Shown here: positions 46,801 through 54,419 of the stretch, piece after piece
How positions within the stretch are numbered: position 1 is the first letter of the stretch
Layout of the letters: every line of letters starts with the position of its first letter
Assembly: GCF_900113835.1 (NCBI RefSeq)
Contig: NZ_FOQV01000001.1
Coordinates: forward strand, 434,001 to 498,000
Origin: Allobosea sp. OK403
Lineage (GTDB): Bacteria; Pseudomonadota; Alphaproteobacteria; Rhizobiales; Beijerinckiaceae
DNA length: 64,000 bases
Direction of reading: 5' to 3'
Notes under the pieces: model-generated
What the model saw: the letters and a program-made list of their open reading frames with translations, nothing else
What the model was told of the DNA's origin: nothing
Database searches by the model: none
Position numbers and translations under genes: made by a program

Positions 46801-49800
46801 GGCTGTGTCGGCGGCGATCTTGACCTGCGCGTCGGTGAGGTTCGGCGTCGAAACCTCGAGAACCTGCCGATAGGAGTTCAGGCCGGCGTCGCCGATGACA
46901 TATTGCAGATTGGCGGCCTTCAGCGCGGTGTAGCGCGCCGCCGCATAGTCGCGGACTTGGCTGTCGGTCGCGGTCGGCAGGAAGAGCGCGATGGCGGCGT
47001 TGGAGCGCAGGGCCTGCACGCCGCTGGTGGTCAGAGTCAGCACGCCGTTGACGACGGTGCCGTTCTGGATCAGCGCCAGATATTCGGCATCGGCCGTGGA
47101 GCGCAGCTGGTCGTCGGTCGCGCCCGAGGCATAGGCACCGCGCAGGGTGCGATAGGTTGCAAGCCCGCTGGTGCTCAGCATGAAGCCAGGATCGACGGCG
47201 GTGAGCTGGTTGACGCGCGAGAGCGTGCCGTCGCCGTTGATATTGAGATCCGCGCCGGCCGGCGCACCCGTGCCGACCGAGATGACATTGACGGCCGCGC
47301 CGAGTCCGATCGAGCCGCCCTGGCCGATGGTGAAGGCGTTGGCGTCGACGCTGCGGTCGCTCACGGCCTGGACCACGACCGCACCGGTCGTCGAGATCGT
47401 GCTGCCGGAGAGGTCTGCGAGCACGCTCGAGTCGAGGCTCGCGACATTGGTCGCGGAACCGAGGCCGATGCCGGCGCCGCCGATGGCGGCCACGCCGGTC
47501 TCCGGTGTGATCGTCGTGGTCTCGCGCGCGATCACGTTGAGCGAACCGTCGATGCTCTGGCCGGCCAGATTCTGGATCGGCGTGGGCGCCTGCCTCGATG
47601 CGACGCCGTAGAGCCCGGCTCGAGTCGTATTGGCGACGTCGATCAGGTTGACCATGCCGGCGATGCCGACCAGACCCGCGGCCGAGCCGCCGGCCGCCAG
47701 CGCGGTGAAGGTGTTTGTGCTGGTCGCCAGCACGTCGAGCCGGCCGTTCAGGTTGAGCGTCGTGACGTTGGCGCCGCCGCCGATGGTCGCCAGCGTCGTG
47801 CTCATGCTGCGCGCCACGACGAAGGCGCTGCCGAGCGCGACGCCGCCGCCGGAGCCGACGCCGGCGACACCGTAGAAGCCGTTCGTGCTGTCGGCGGTGA
47901 CGCGCAGCGAGGCCGCGTTGAGGATGCCCTGGTCGACATTCGCGGTCGTGACCGCCTCGAAACTGTTGACGAGACCGGTCGCTGCCGCGCCGGCAATACC
48001 AGCCGAAAAGCCGATCGTCTTGCCGGTCGAGGCTTGCGAGGACACCGCCGCGACCTCGACCGCGCCGACGCCGCCGAGCCCGGCCTGGCTGGTCGCGATC
48101 GTGCCCGTCGTCGAGTTCGTCAGCGCCGCGCTCGTCTGCCGCTTCAGCGTGGTCTGCGCGTCGGCGCCCGCTCCGGCCGCGCCGCCGATCGCGCCGACGA
48201 CGATGTAGCTGCCGGCATAGGAATGGCTGGCGGCGTCGACCACGATCGCGGTCGGGTTCTGGCCGCCGTTCAGCCGCGTGTCGATCGTGCTGCCGTCGAT
48301 GGTGGCCGAGGTGGTTCCGCCGAGCGAGGTGCGGATGGTGACATAGCCGACCGCGCCGCTGATCGGGTAGACCGCGATGCCTGCCGTCACGGCATTGGCC
48401 ATCACCGCCTGTTGCGAGGTCGCGATCACGGCCAGGCCGCGCAGGCTGCGCTGGGCCATAGCCAGGTCGGGCAGGCTGGTCGAGGGGCCGGTCGGGCTGG
48501 ACAGGCTCGGCGGGCTGACGACCGCGCCGCTGGCGAAGCTCAGCGACCCCGTGCCGTTGACGCGCGCATCGACGGAGCTGCTCTCGCTGATCGCGGCAAT
48601 GGTGCTGCCGCCGATCGTGTTGTTCACGATCGAGAGGCCGCCGGCGACGCTGGGCGAGCCGCCGGCCGCGCCGAGCGCGCCGGCCGAGACCGCGATGCCG
48701 TCATGGTTGGTCGCGATCACGCCGACATTGTTCTCGGCGATGATGTCGGCGCGCTTCACGGTCGCGGCAACGTCGGTCGCGACGCTGCTGGTGGCGACCG
48801 AGCCGGCGAGGCCGACCTGGCGCGAGATCGCGATGCCGATCGACAAGGTCGAGATCGTGCCGGCCGACTGGCTCTGGACCAAGAGGTCGCGCGAGGCGCG
48901 CAGCCGCGCATCCTCGATCGTCGAACTGACGCTGTTTTCAATGCTGTTCTCAACGACGGAGAGGCCGAGCGCGGCCGAGCCGAAGCCGAGGCCGAGCGAG
49001 CCTGCCGTGCCGCGGATCGTCGCGGTCGTGCTGCCGTTCAGCTTCACGTCTCGGGCCGTGACGATCGTGCCCGTGCCGGTGATGCCGGCGCGCACGACGT
49101 TGTCGACAGACTGCAAGGCGACCGAGGCGACGCCGGCGAACTGGCCGGTTGCCCCGCCGAGCCCGACCGCGACGCCGGTGATGCTGGCGCCATCCTGCGC
49201 CCGCACCGAGACATCGCCGGTCGCGGTCAGGATGACGTTGTCGATCGTGGCGATATGCGACTGCGCCACCTCGTTGCTGAGGAAGGAGATGCCGACATTG
49301 TTGCGCCCGACCTGCACGGAGCCGGTGATGGCCACGATCGCGGCACCGTTCGGGTTCGGATCGCCGCCATTGGCGACGGAGCCGTCGAATTCGACCTGTG
49401 CCGCATCGGCCTGGGAGAAGGTCTGGCGGCCGGTGATGATGGCGTCGAAGGTCGCGTCACGGCTGCTGTCGGCGGTGACGACGACGTCGCCGCCGACCGT
49501 GATCGTCGCCGGCGCTCCGGCCGTGCCCGAGATCTCGGCCCGCGTCGTCGGCGTCACCTTGTTGAAGACGAAGGCGCCCGACAGGCCGTTGCCGCCGAGG
49601 CCGACGGTGGCCGCGCCGGAGACGATCCGGCTCGAATTCGAGGCGACGACGTTCAGGCCGCTGAGATTGACGAAACTGGAGTTGCGGATGGTCGCGCTGA
49701 CAGCGTCCTGCCCGCTAGGGTCGCCGATCTCGGCATAGCTCAGCGACAGCCCGATTCCGGACTGCGCGCCGAGATAGGCCGAGCCGCCGCCGATGCCGAT

Positions 49801-52800
49801 ATCGGTGGTCTGGTAGGCGTTGACGCTGGCGAGCCGGGAGACCGTCAGGCCAGAGATCGCGCTGAGGGCGGAATCGGTGATCGAGGCCGAAACGCGGTTG
49901 GTCACGAGCCCGACCGCGGCCGAGATCGCGGCTGCACCGTTGCCGCCGGCCGAGACCGCGAGGCTGACGCCGACGATCGTGGCGCGGCCTCCGGCGATCG
50001 CCTGCACCGAGGTGTCGTAGACGCCGGTCAGGCTCGAGCTACTGATCCGAGCATCGGTGCTGTTGTCGAGGATGCCGATGGCGACGGCGCCGGCGATGGC
50101 GGCGCTTGCGCCCGAGGTGTTGGCGAGATTGGCAGCGGCCGCGCCGGCACCGACCTCGATGATCGTCGAATTCAACGCCCTGACCGAGGTGGTCAGTCCG
50201 GCGCTGTCCTTCTGCTGCAGCCTGGCGCCGTCGATCCAGGCCGAAGTGCCCATCGTCGTCAGCGCGACGGCGGCCGCGCCGGCGGCCGAGAGGCTGGGGC
50301 CGCTGCCGGTCTGCTTGTTGGTGGCGTCGGAAATTTTCCGGATCGCCTCGCTCGTGCCGGGCGGCAAGGTGGTGGCGACCGCACCGTCGGCGGCAGCCGC
50401 GGCGACGGAGGCTGCCGTGATGCGGCCGGTCGTCGCCGCCTCGACAGCGATCGAGTTCGTCGTGATCAGCCCCTGCGGCGCGACGCCGGCGAGCCGCCCA
50501 TCCGTGAGATCGTCGGAATTGTCGCCGACATAGGCGCGCGTGACCGAGCCCGCGTCCAGCACCGCCACCGACACGCCGATACCATTGCCGCCGCCGAGCA
50601 CGATGCCGCCGCTGAGCGCGAAGACGGAGACGGACTGCTCGGCTTTGATCGCGATCGAATTGGCGGTGACGATCGCCGCGTTGCTGATCGAGGCCAGCGT
50701 CTGGTTCTGGATGCCCGAGACCGAGACGATGCCGTTGAGCGCGATCGTGCCGGCCGAGCGCCCGGACGTCGTCGCAATCGCGAACAGGATGTCGGAGGTG
50801 TTGGCGGTCACCGCGAGGTCGGTCGCCGTGATCGTCGCGCCCGCCGCGACGGCGGCGACGGTCTTGCTGCTGCGGCCGATGTCGATCAGCGAACCGCCGA
50901 CCGCCGAGCCGGAGCCGCCATTGACGCCGCCTTTAAAGCCGAAATTGCCGCCGACATCGACCGAGTGCTGGTCCGTGTCGGCGGTGATGGTGACGGCGCT
51001 CGCCCAGTTCTGCAGGTAATTGCCAGCCAGCGTCGTCGACCAGGCCCCCGTCGCCGAGGTCTGGTTCAGCGTCGCGCCGCTGGCGATATAGGCCGAGGTG
51101 TCATTGCTGACGCGGAAATAATCGACCGCGCCGGCAAGCCCGAGATCGTTCGAAGAGGAGGCGGCGTTTGCATAGCTGGTCAGGATATTGTTGACGATGC
51201 CGAGATTGCCGTTGATGTGCGAGAAGACCTCGCCGAGTCCGGACCAGTTCGTCCAGGTGTTGGAAATCGGGTTCTCGCTGAGCGCGGCGACGCCGATATG
51301 ATTGGCGTTGATCGTCACGCCCGAACCCACCGAGGCGGTCGAGTTGTGGCTGTAGTTGCCGACGGCGATGCCGAAGGAGAGCGAGACCATCGCCTCGGGA
51401 TTGCTCGCCGTCGGGTCCGTCGAGTTGGAATTGGTTGAGCTGTCGGCGATCAGACGCACACCGAAATCGCGCTGGCGGCTCGCCAGCACGACGTCGCCCG
51501 AGGCCTGGATCGACGGTCCGGTTCCGCCCGAATCCGCTGCAATCGCGGCGCTGGCGCTCAGGTCGCTGCTGGCGATGGTGACGGCGCTGCCGACCTTGAT
51601 GGGAACGCTCGAGGATCCCTCGGACAGCTTGCCCAGAAGCTTGCTCAGCAGGGTGGAAACGGTCGAGCCGGCCGGTCCGGCATTGAACAGCACATTGTCG
51701 CCCGTCGTCGCCGATGAACTCGTGGCGTTCTTCGTCGTATCGGAAAGCGCCTCGACCGTAACGTTCTGGACCTTGTTGGCGCTCGTTCCAAGCGAGGCGC
51801 CGAGCAACGCGTCGGCCTCCGCCTTATAGTCGGAATAGGCGACGGCGATGCCGGCGACGCCACCCGAGGCAGCCACGGCCGCCGACGAGGTCGAAAGGGA
51901 ATTGGTGTTCTTGGCCGTGATGCTGACCGCGCCGGTCCCGGCACCCGCGCCGGCAGTGACCGTCGCGCCGGAGTGGACCTTCGCCGCGGTGGTGACATCG
52001 ACGAAGCCATAGGCGACGGTCGCGGCGACCAGGCCTGTGCCGACCGAAATCGAGACGGCCGAGACGGCGAGCTTGACGTCGTTCTCGGCGCTAACGGTGA
52101 GATTGCGGCCGACCTTGATCGTCGCGCCCGACGCAACGTCGGCCGTGACCGTTCCCATGATCTCACCGATCGACACCGCAGCCGCGAACGGATTTCCGCC
52201 GGTGAGCGTGATCGCGGGCAGCGAGGCCTCCTGTCGGGCCTTGGCGGAGATGGTGACGTCGCGTGTCGCCTCGATCGTCGCGCCGTCGACGACACGGATG
52301 CGGCTCAGCACCTGGCTGCCGACATAGCCGCCGTTCAGGCCAAAAAGGATGCCGCCCACGCTCTGCGCCGCGAGCGCCAGCAGTGGCCCGGCCGAAGCGT
52401 CGGCATAGGAGGCGACAGCGGTCGCATCCGCCTTCAGCAGAATGTCTCGTCCCGTGATCGTGCCGTGGATGTCGATCGTCGAGGTCGCGCTGGCCATGCC
52501 GGCGATCCGGATATCCGATGTCGTCGCGTCGAGCGTGACGTCGCCGGCGGTAAAGGCGCTGCCCGTGCTGACGCCGGCGAGCAGCGAGCCGAACACGCTG
52601 ATGTTGGGCGAAGTCAGCAGGATCGCGCCGGAATTGCCGGTTGAGGGGTTCGCGGCCGAGAGCTCGCCGCCATTGGCGGATCGGTTGAACTGGCGCGTGT
52701 CGATGGTGCCGTCGGCAGCGATCGTGATGCTGTTGGTCGCCTGCAACGACACATCCGTGCCGTTGGTGATCATGCTGGCGCTGCCGCCGGTCCCGATGAT

Positions 52801-54147
52801 CAGGTCCGTCGGATCGATATAGAGCAGGCCGGCCTTGCCCGAGCGGGAGGAGAGGTCGACATCGACTGCGCCCAGCGTGACCGTCTTCGTCGCGCTGAGT
52901 TCGGTGAAGCCGCCATCGCCGGTCAGGCCGCCCTTGCCCCTGAAGATCGCGCCACTCTCGACATCGAGATTGGTCCCGGCGAAGACCTTGATCTCGCCGC
53001 CCTTGCCGGCGACGCCTTGCGCCGCGTTGGCCTCAAAGCGCGCGCCGCTGGCGATCGAGATCGCGGCGTCGGAGGTGATCGAGATCTTGCCGCCGTCGCC
53101 GGTGTTGACGGCGGCTTGGCTCGAGGCGGCGCTGTTCTGCGAAAGCCTGGCCGAGGGCGCGGCCCCCTGTGCGCTCAACCGCGCCGTTTGGGTGATCGTC
53201 GTGCCTCGGCCGGAGCGCACCACGATCGAGCCGGCGGAGCGCCGCGCCGTCGCATTGGCGCTGAGGGAACCTGAAATGCTCGCCGTGCCCGCCGCGACGA
53301 TCTCGATGCCGCCGCCGCGCCGCGCCACCATCGCGCCGCCATGGCGGATGCCGGAGGTGTTGACGCTGGCCGCGAAGGCACTCTGGTGACGCAGCCTGCG
53401 TTCGCCGATATCGACGGGAGCGGCATTGGCCGTGATCTGCCCGGCGACGCTGACGGAATTGCCGTGCAGCGTCACGCCGCGTCTGGCGTTGATGCGGCCC
53501 TCGATCGAGATCGCGCCGTCGGGCGAGATCGGAATGTCGTTGGCTCTCAGCCTCGCCGCCATCGTCTCGTTGACGACGCCGTTGGGGCTGATCACCTGAT
53601 CGAGGAAGTCGCGCGTCGGCGTGTTGACCGTCAATTGTCCGGTGTTGATCACTCCGGACGGCCCGACCGTGAAGCCGGCGGAGTCCGAGAAGTAGACGTG
53701 CCCGCCGATCTGGCCGTTCTTGTAGGAATTCAGGATGCCGTTGACGACGACGGGGCCGTTGCGGACGATATTGACCAGCGCGCCGGTATTCTGCGGCAGG
53801 TGCATGTTGACGGTCGTGCCGCCCGCTTGCTCGAAGCGCGAGAACGAGTTGTAGCCGGCATTGCCGGACACCGTCTGGGTGGTGATCGTCGTGGTCGCGC
53901 CGCTGACGGAGACATTGGTCTGCGTCCGCCCATCGGGCGTGATCATGTTCTGCGCGAAGGCCGGAGCGTTCCACAGCACCAGCGCCATGGCCTGGCCGAC
54001 CAGGCAACGCTGGCGCAAATTCGCCAGCACGGACTTAGTAGGCACGGACCTGGGCCGGACCGCGGGCGACGACGTCGGGAGCATGACGTGCGGCAGCCGC
54101 GGCGAAGCGGTGCGACGGCGTGTGGTCTTGGAGCGTAGTGAGCGCAA
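34888..54147 (-). CDS. Giant TpsA filamentous adhesin (6,419 aa), LktA/hemagglutinin-like
   Basis: This intact 19.3-kb gene encodes a two-partner-secreted exoprotein, probably a long right-handed beta-helix on or off the cell surface. An extended, Arg-rich signal peptide (residues 1-65, ending NAPAFA) is followed by the TPS secretion domain, about 66-330, with GYNSFSRFEQAGGTTVNMHL and VNIVRNGPVVVNGILNSYKNG. This resembles the LktA-type filamentous adhesins; I could not find a canonical NPNL motif. The body consists of Gly/Ala/Ser/Thr-rich coils. Particular features are two helical segments (about 2320-2500 and 4297-4446), four close cysteine pairs (about 3057-4042), and nine 79-residue modules (about 4990-5703). 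It is followed, overlapping by 4 bases, by its transporter gene. Leukotoxin function is not shown by sequence. Confidence 0.9.
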   Translation of the reverse strand: MRSLRSKTTRRRTASPRLPHVMLPTSSPAVRPRSVPTKSVLANLRQRCLVGQAMALVLWNAPAFAQNMITPDGRTQTNVSVSGATTTITTQTVSGNAGYNSFSRFEQAGGTTVNMHLPQNTGALVNIVRNGPVVVNGILNSYKNGQIGGHVYFSDSAGFTVGPSGVINTGQLTVNTPTRDFLDQVISPNGVVNETMAARLRANDIPISPDGAISIEGRINARRGVTLHGNSVSVAGQITANAAPVDIGERRLRHQSAFAASVNTSGIRHGGAMVARRGGGIEIVAAGTASISGSLSANATARRSAGSIVVRSGRGTTITQTARLSAQGAAPSARLSQNSAASSQAAVNTGDGGKISITSDAAISIASGARFEANAAQGVAGKGGEIKVFAGTNLDVESGAIFRGKGGLTGDGGFTELSATKTVTLGAVDVDLSSRSGKAGLLYIDPTDLIIGTGGSASMITNGTDVSLQATNSITIAADGTIDTRQFNRSANGGELSAANPSTGNSGAILLTSPNISVFGSLLAGVSTGSAFTAGDVTLDATTSDIRIAGMASATSTIDIHGTITGRDILLKADATAVASYADASAGPLLALAAQSVGGILFGLNGGYVGSQVLSRIRVVDGATIEATRDVTISAKARQEASLPAITLTGGNPFAAAVSIGEIMGTVTADVASGATIKVGRNLTVSAENDVKLAVSAVSISVGTGLVAATVAYGFVDVTTAAKVHSGATVTAGAGAGTGAVSITAKNTNSLSTSSAAVAASGGVAGIAVAYSDYKAEADALLGASLGTSANKVQNVTVEALSDTTKNATSSSATTGDNVLFNAGPAGSTVSTLLSKLLGKLSEGSSSVPIKVGSAVTIASSDLSASAAIAADSGGTGPSIQASGDVVLASRQRDFGVRLIADSSTNSNSTDPTASNPEAMVSLSFGIAVGNYSHNSTASVGSGVTINANHIGVAALSENPISNTWTNWSGLGEVFSHINGNLGIVNNILTSYANAASSSNDLGLAGAVDYFRVSNDTSAYIASGATLNQTSATGAWSTTLAGNYLQNWASAVTITADTDQHSVDVGGNFGFKGGVNGGSGSAVGGSLIDIGRSSKTVAAVAAGATITATDLAVTANTSDILFAIATTSGRSAGTIALNGIVSVSGIQNQTLASISNAAIVTANSIAIKAEQSVSVFALSGGIVLGGGNGIGVSVAVLDAGSVTRAYVGDNSDDLTDGRLAGVAPQGLITTNSIAVEAATTGRITAASVAAAAADGAVATTLPPGTSEAIRKISDATNKQTGSGPSLSAAGAAAVALTTMGTSAWIDGARLQQKDSAGLTTSVRALNSTIIEVGAGAAAANLANTSGASAAIAGAVAIGILDNSTDARISSSSLTGVYDTSVQAIAGGRATIVGVSLAVSAGGNGAAAISAAVGLVTNRVSASITDSALSAISGLTVSRLASVNAYQTTDIGIGGGSAYLGAQSGIGLSLSYAEIGDPSGQDAVSATIRNSSFVNLSGLNVVASNSSRIVSGAATVGLGGNGLSGAFVFNKVTPTTRAEISGTAGAPATITVGGDVVVTADSSRDATFDAIITGRQTFSQADAAQVEFDGSVANGGDPNPNGAAIVAITGSVQVGRNNVGISFLSNEVAQSHIATIDNVILTATGDVSVRAQDGASITGVAVGLGGATGQFAGVASVALQSVDNVVRAGITGTGTIVTARDVKLNGSTTATIRGTAGSLGLGFGSAALGLSVVENSIENSVSSTIEDARLRASRDLLVQSQSAGTISTLSIGIAISRQVGLAGSVATSSVATDVAATVKRADIIAENNVGVIATNHDGIAVSAGALGAAGGSPSVAGGLSIVNNTIGGSTIAAISESSSVDARVNGTGSLSFASGAVVSPPSLSSPTGPSTSLPDLAMAQRSLRGLAVIATSQQAVMANAVTAGIAVYPISGAVGYVTIRTSLGGTTSATIDGSTIDTRLNGGQNPTAIVVDAASHSYAGSYIVVGAIGGAAGAGADAQTTLKRQTSAALTNSTTGTIATSQAGLGGVGAVEVAAVSSQASTGKTIGFSAGIAGAAATGLVNSFEAVTTANVDQGILNAASLRVTADSTNGFYGVAGVGSGGGVALGSAFVVARSMSTTLATIGGGANVTTLNLNGRLDVLATSTNTFTALAAGGSAAGLVGIAGMVNLIDVANTTRAGLYGVASRQAPTPIQNLAGQSIDGSLNVIARETTTITPETGVAAIGGAGIGLGSATNVASLDSSVLADLSGSTISTTGAVVVQAVSDRSVDANAFTIGQGGSIGLGAAVNVISVGTGAPAGADLNINGDGTLSRVNQLTAVDPGFMLSTSGLATYRTLRGAYASGATDDQLRSTADAEYLALIQNGTVVNGVLTLTTSGVQALRSNAAIALFLPTATDSQVRDYAAARYTALKAANLQYVIGDAGLNSYRQVLEVSTPNLTDAQVKIAADTAYATLLANGVPVNGLYSLRGSGQAVYQAAADAELGRTATFSEVSSYAASQYAWFTSNRARTATPSAISATALLDSTGAQTGATALGGSITASSVSVTSTSKTSTENTALGIGIGGVGVGAALGYTTVADNVSAQLDQATVTTGSITVNASAIDGAGGVASRIDVKAGAGSGTASAGAAVAQGAVSNTITARLGGTLTVTGATTVVTTATQGSRADALGAAAAGGGALGISIANSSLDGTATSNVAANTTLSGGTSLTVDASSAGISYASATAGAGGLLVAGTGADARASDSSRVEAHLGDNASVNVGTGAIRVTATATPDAKAAAYGVSVTGGLAVGAAISRATTNQTVIAAMDGGAAAQRALTAGSLSILATSTIFGTPVTSIGGSPGATSEFSRGGTGAAAWSFSGSGSYYASAVGSDAKAVNTSTVSASAGNNVRLPAGTVAINATNTTRQIASATGFSIAGKYAIGAVLANASSTATTSATLGDDARLLGNSATSFSLIAAGSDTQIASATSGNGGLIAGAGASADTANTATVTAGIGARTQIGANTILVNASHTDQYANRVDATQAAALGASASLASHDATSHVVVDIGAATIFAALGNGTKGCYVTTCVQGIELESRNIFTQLALGDTISAGAGGGINGVGAKSTIDVDGWSKVLIGDNANFSSGFNAVNSPGPISIQAITELTANDTVTLTTGGALQGAGVTSQYRARDVDNEVTLGTGVTLTSAGTINIGTYTTATVKTNALVTTYGLAAVGVAEADTDIITNQTVTIGANSTLTGLDNVNVTAGRDASGLFMTSISGDATAIGYVRGVIAVPNADASTDLQNRARLNVNTGAALLSAQNVTLGAYNGMVTPNADGAGHGFQLYFIPVTQRNETPGASATSTVVMNGRAVGGVFHEQEITIGCGTGGLSICDLNATPDVYVKAGGAPVVVTRDDAFDAVAYVRANYTTTNGTIDDTAVADTLVGGISSGLVRAYRISQLYAAGGNVFVNGDTIQGNGTLTANGGPTIKVVNNSAAYLILDGGAYIPDLSTGQILFTGAAQGQAGLTQTRFNANGTASVIISNAYTRDDIGGYGPALLIADDISNLGGLVSINNTQGSFGFSGQRIDSLQFNVTVPNGAVAVASNGPNGMYNAGASPQAEWGAAITYPGATPGAPSQSYVINDTVNAIANTLYFGNGASLNYNLYHRIEDGGNPGLRYSTIMYGNCIGYGSTGYNCQGGYDFGNGIYFAQIPIVPKYYQSDTVQAQGSGAQIYGAQVAIKATVINVNASIEAGRVTNQSVVLGENLIQALGFAIFNYNYYGAGSPLVDLTNDTRLLNYGSAAGSYSVLNSGDKRIPVTYDIRTGQLNISDVNASSGGGSVLLDGQIISTNVLGQIKINGGFGHVDIVNNSGLELVTNRINTGTAAGANASTSKITIIDRLKPAAENTTVYVYTPGSGIAKYITDNGRQPILSGANATQPVQFIAGDRTNYDTKDGMRYEWTQQLFVHKDGLVSGDPNQQGVWRYNSGSANNPWVYVPAPATGVWGDGTSSGPDYWNATTGAQGRVVYNQNYASSSPVFYQTLQGGVIEVSNAQQTYEGCNGGTPSFCSRDFRQVDGSTANTFWNYNHVRDAWLQVTASVKADYDFGISFAGNASGQLNITSNQSIRLQGNIVNPSGAAFITATAGSITQAPQTNILSQNLTISGRDALGSTAAPIDVSLTEGGIIAAYSGAGGINLNIDSAAKVWRFNADLDAASGRYGDINIRATGGLEVSQFAPADFTHVLGNNINITSLNGAVGGINTPLRMQAMATTLANGSQSGGVVNISAQGDIGIKQLSGNLRVGQIASTGGNVRVDVVDGTLKAANAQTAAQSLSTEQLSTIKSKLKLTQADGADAAALASVAAFERNVTQTYTLYSSLIRNGSVTNGVFTLDAAATALYQPLADAAGMTVPAYVADRYANYASVFEKAYGANWNTLARFQENTLESNFNFTTVSPGAVSGLASSITANAVWQTGQLVAAIDQAALQPASGVVGNGTAIIVGRDVSLNIGGSIGSLAPDVTIGLDTIRDGTLTTSQLQTLAVATTPGSVKLFGTNGSGQRVAVSDINAVPIGVTLTSVDISQTAPLFISATGTFSGSAQGDIYVQATTGAQSGGGSLNLGRVTATGAINLQAPQGITVATAPNSTTPLNAVQIQAGTDLVLTGAGGGIGSAATPLTYQIGGRLVSASAGAGDAYLVAAAGNAQIGRIFASGTASLTAASGSIQSYLPGVAISASNIVLNATGNVGSAVTAFAVQAAGDGEVSGQIGGSATLSTPTLASQSAVALRIGALTAAGGLSLAADAEVRILRNLSATTGPLAITAGAISMAAGATVQSGGQITLASLSDVTLGRVTSMLIAPAGTASIAVSAAGAIAGNGDSVVNLGAGQAGGVIALNAGSGIGSSLAPVSFDAPSLSARSLQGGVYLKTATTTRVTALTADTGPASLLATGNLTVDALASGGAASVISTAGMLAIGTLASGGATTLSAANALGVTSATTTAGDLTLVSTSGGINATTLHAAGAATLTAPGAISVATLTSGGGTNATSSAGTLDVTTLTAGGSSTLAASGTVRLGSARTTAGDLSVSSTIAGITAATLDAARNATLTAAGAIAITTSLTTGGTASVTSSGGALNLAAVTSGAATTLGGATAVTLGTVRTVTGDLSVASTTAGITATTLDAANAATLTAPGAISVTALTSGGGTSATSSSSTLGVTTLTAGGTTTLAASSTVTLGSARTTTGDLSVSSTTAGITATTLDTDGAVTLTAPGAIIVATLTSGSDATATSSGGTLDITALTAGETATLSAFGAVTLGSAQTAAGDILASSTNAGITAAALNAAGKAALTAAGAISITTSLTTGGTASITSSGGSLDLVALTSGGTATLSGATTVTLGTVRTTTGDLTVSSATAGITATTLDAAGAAALTAPGAVTVATLTSGSGTTATSSGGALGITTLTAGGTTTLAAFGTVTLGSAQTTVGDLFISSTNAGIAAATLNVARNATLTATGAITVTTSFTTGGTASVTSSGGALDLAALTSGGTATLSGATTVTLGTARTTAGDLSVSSTSGSIAATTLDAAGTATLAAAGAISVTTLTSSNGTSATSSGSTLDITTLTAGGTTTLAASRTVTLGSAQTTSGDLSVSSTAAGITAATLNVARNATLTAAGAISITTSLTTGGTVSVTSSTGSLDLAAVTSGGAATLSGATAVTLGTVQTTAGDLAVSSTNAGISAATLVSAAGLDLAAFGDISGTTLTSGDHASIHSATGRLTIATLNAGATATLQAAGAIALGTATTTAGDLLATSTGGRLTATTLQAFGSTVLSAATLHVDTTTSGSDATATTQIGSLEIGSLTSGGVTHLDAAGALAVSSLNAGSAATLSSRNATIDLATATTGDTAELSAAGAISLGTFTTRAGDIVATSLTAGITATSLEAAGAIMLDAAGAIIVETASSGSGTTASSHAGLTIGTLATGGDATLTAANMLTLTSVTSSGNLSLRSTADGITAQTLRANGRADLVAARTVTINDLRSGGGTAISGDVIALTSLTAGESTNLNGRGAVTLGSVLTQSGDLSVVSEFGTIRAGTLDASGALLLQAPGALTVGIARSAGSVTATSSGAGIDIQTLVAHDDVTLTAAEALRFESLTAGGSLLLNSTRAGVIITTAQAGENIAISGQAIRFGALDAGRSASLASAGDIDGDTIVATDALLARAGLGGSGSIRLGIGAARNAAFSAPDDVRLGRFGAGDSITILGTDIASSIVQLPGGSGAPLVLDIAGLRERTARSAALTIDALRFRANRIDVTDAVITTSASRFDLAANFVPGALRLTTPGMTVLANNRSIAPVRGFDVQLYQKDRTFFISVNGSQLSSNAYVVQFDSNIANVDTADGVSLVRDMARLSVVAPMGPSFGEIARGFALGADGRWRSPDPETTASLGEGSGPRVNLGQFGSGEAQP
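37040..39180 (-). repeat. Nine 79-residue modules in tpsA, two alternating types
   Basis: About 238-bp units encode two module types. Type A has TLTAPGAISVTTLTSGGGT and LTAGGTTTLAASGTVTLGSA; type B has TLTAAGAISITTSLTTGGT and LTSGGTATLSGATTVTLGT. Both end in GDLSVSSTTAGITATTLDA. Along the protein the order is A-B-A-A-B-A-B-A-B. Degenerate relatives continue on both sides. Composition is almost only Gly, Ala, Ser, Thr, Leu and Val, fitting beta-helix coils of about 20 residues, four per unit. Limits are to within about 20 bp. Confidence 0.85.
40810..41260 (-). other. Helical module in tpsA, single unit
   Basis: Around residues 4297-4446 the beta-coil pattern stops and a helix-forming stretch appears, rich in Lys, Gln and Tyr (TEQLSTIKSKLKLTQADG, then YSSLIRNGSVTNGVFTL and YVADRYANYASVFEKAYG). 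The core Y-x2-LI-x-NG-x-V-x-NGV-x-TL matches the units near 46.7-47.1 kb. Confidence 0.65.
46650..47190 (-). other. Helical module in tpsA, two units
   Basis: Residues about 2320-2500 hold two related helical units, YLALIQNGTVVNGVLTL and YATLLANGVPVNGLYSL. Each is followed by a helix with a Y-x-A-A-x-x-Y pattern (SYAASQYAWF). They interrupt the beta-helical body. A third unit lies at about 41.05 kb. Confidence 0.65.
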
Positions 54148-54419
54148 CGCGGAAGCCTCGGCCCGTCCGGCAAGACGGTGTTGTTTCGCCGGTTTCCGAG
54201 GCGAGACGCGGGCGCCCGAAAGCCGGCGCGGATCGCGCCGGTCTCCGAATACCCGTCTCCTCCCTGGATCAGGCTTAATGACTCACTACCAGAGGCAACG
54301 TGTCCTTGCGTCAGCGGGGGGTGAATGTATTGCGAACCGCAGTTCACATGATGCGTTCACCAGGCGGATACTGGCGGAAACCCGCCATAATGGTTAGCGC
54401 GAGGCCGGTCGAATGGGGC

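Noticed and set aside
46402..51438. 1,678-codon open frame on the plus strand, and several 350-830-codon plus-strand frames from 35.8 to 51 kb
   Set aside because: All are antisense to the intact tpsA frame. Their translations are Arg/Asp/Gly-rich or Val/Pro-rich without any known motif, as expected from opposite-strand frames in GC-rich DNA.
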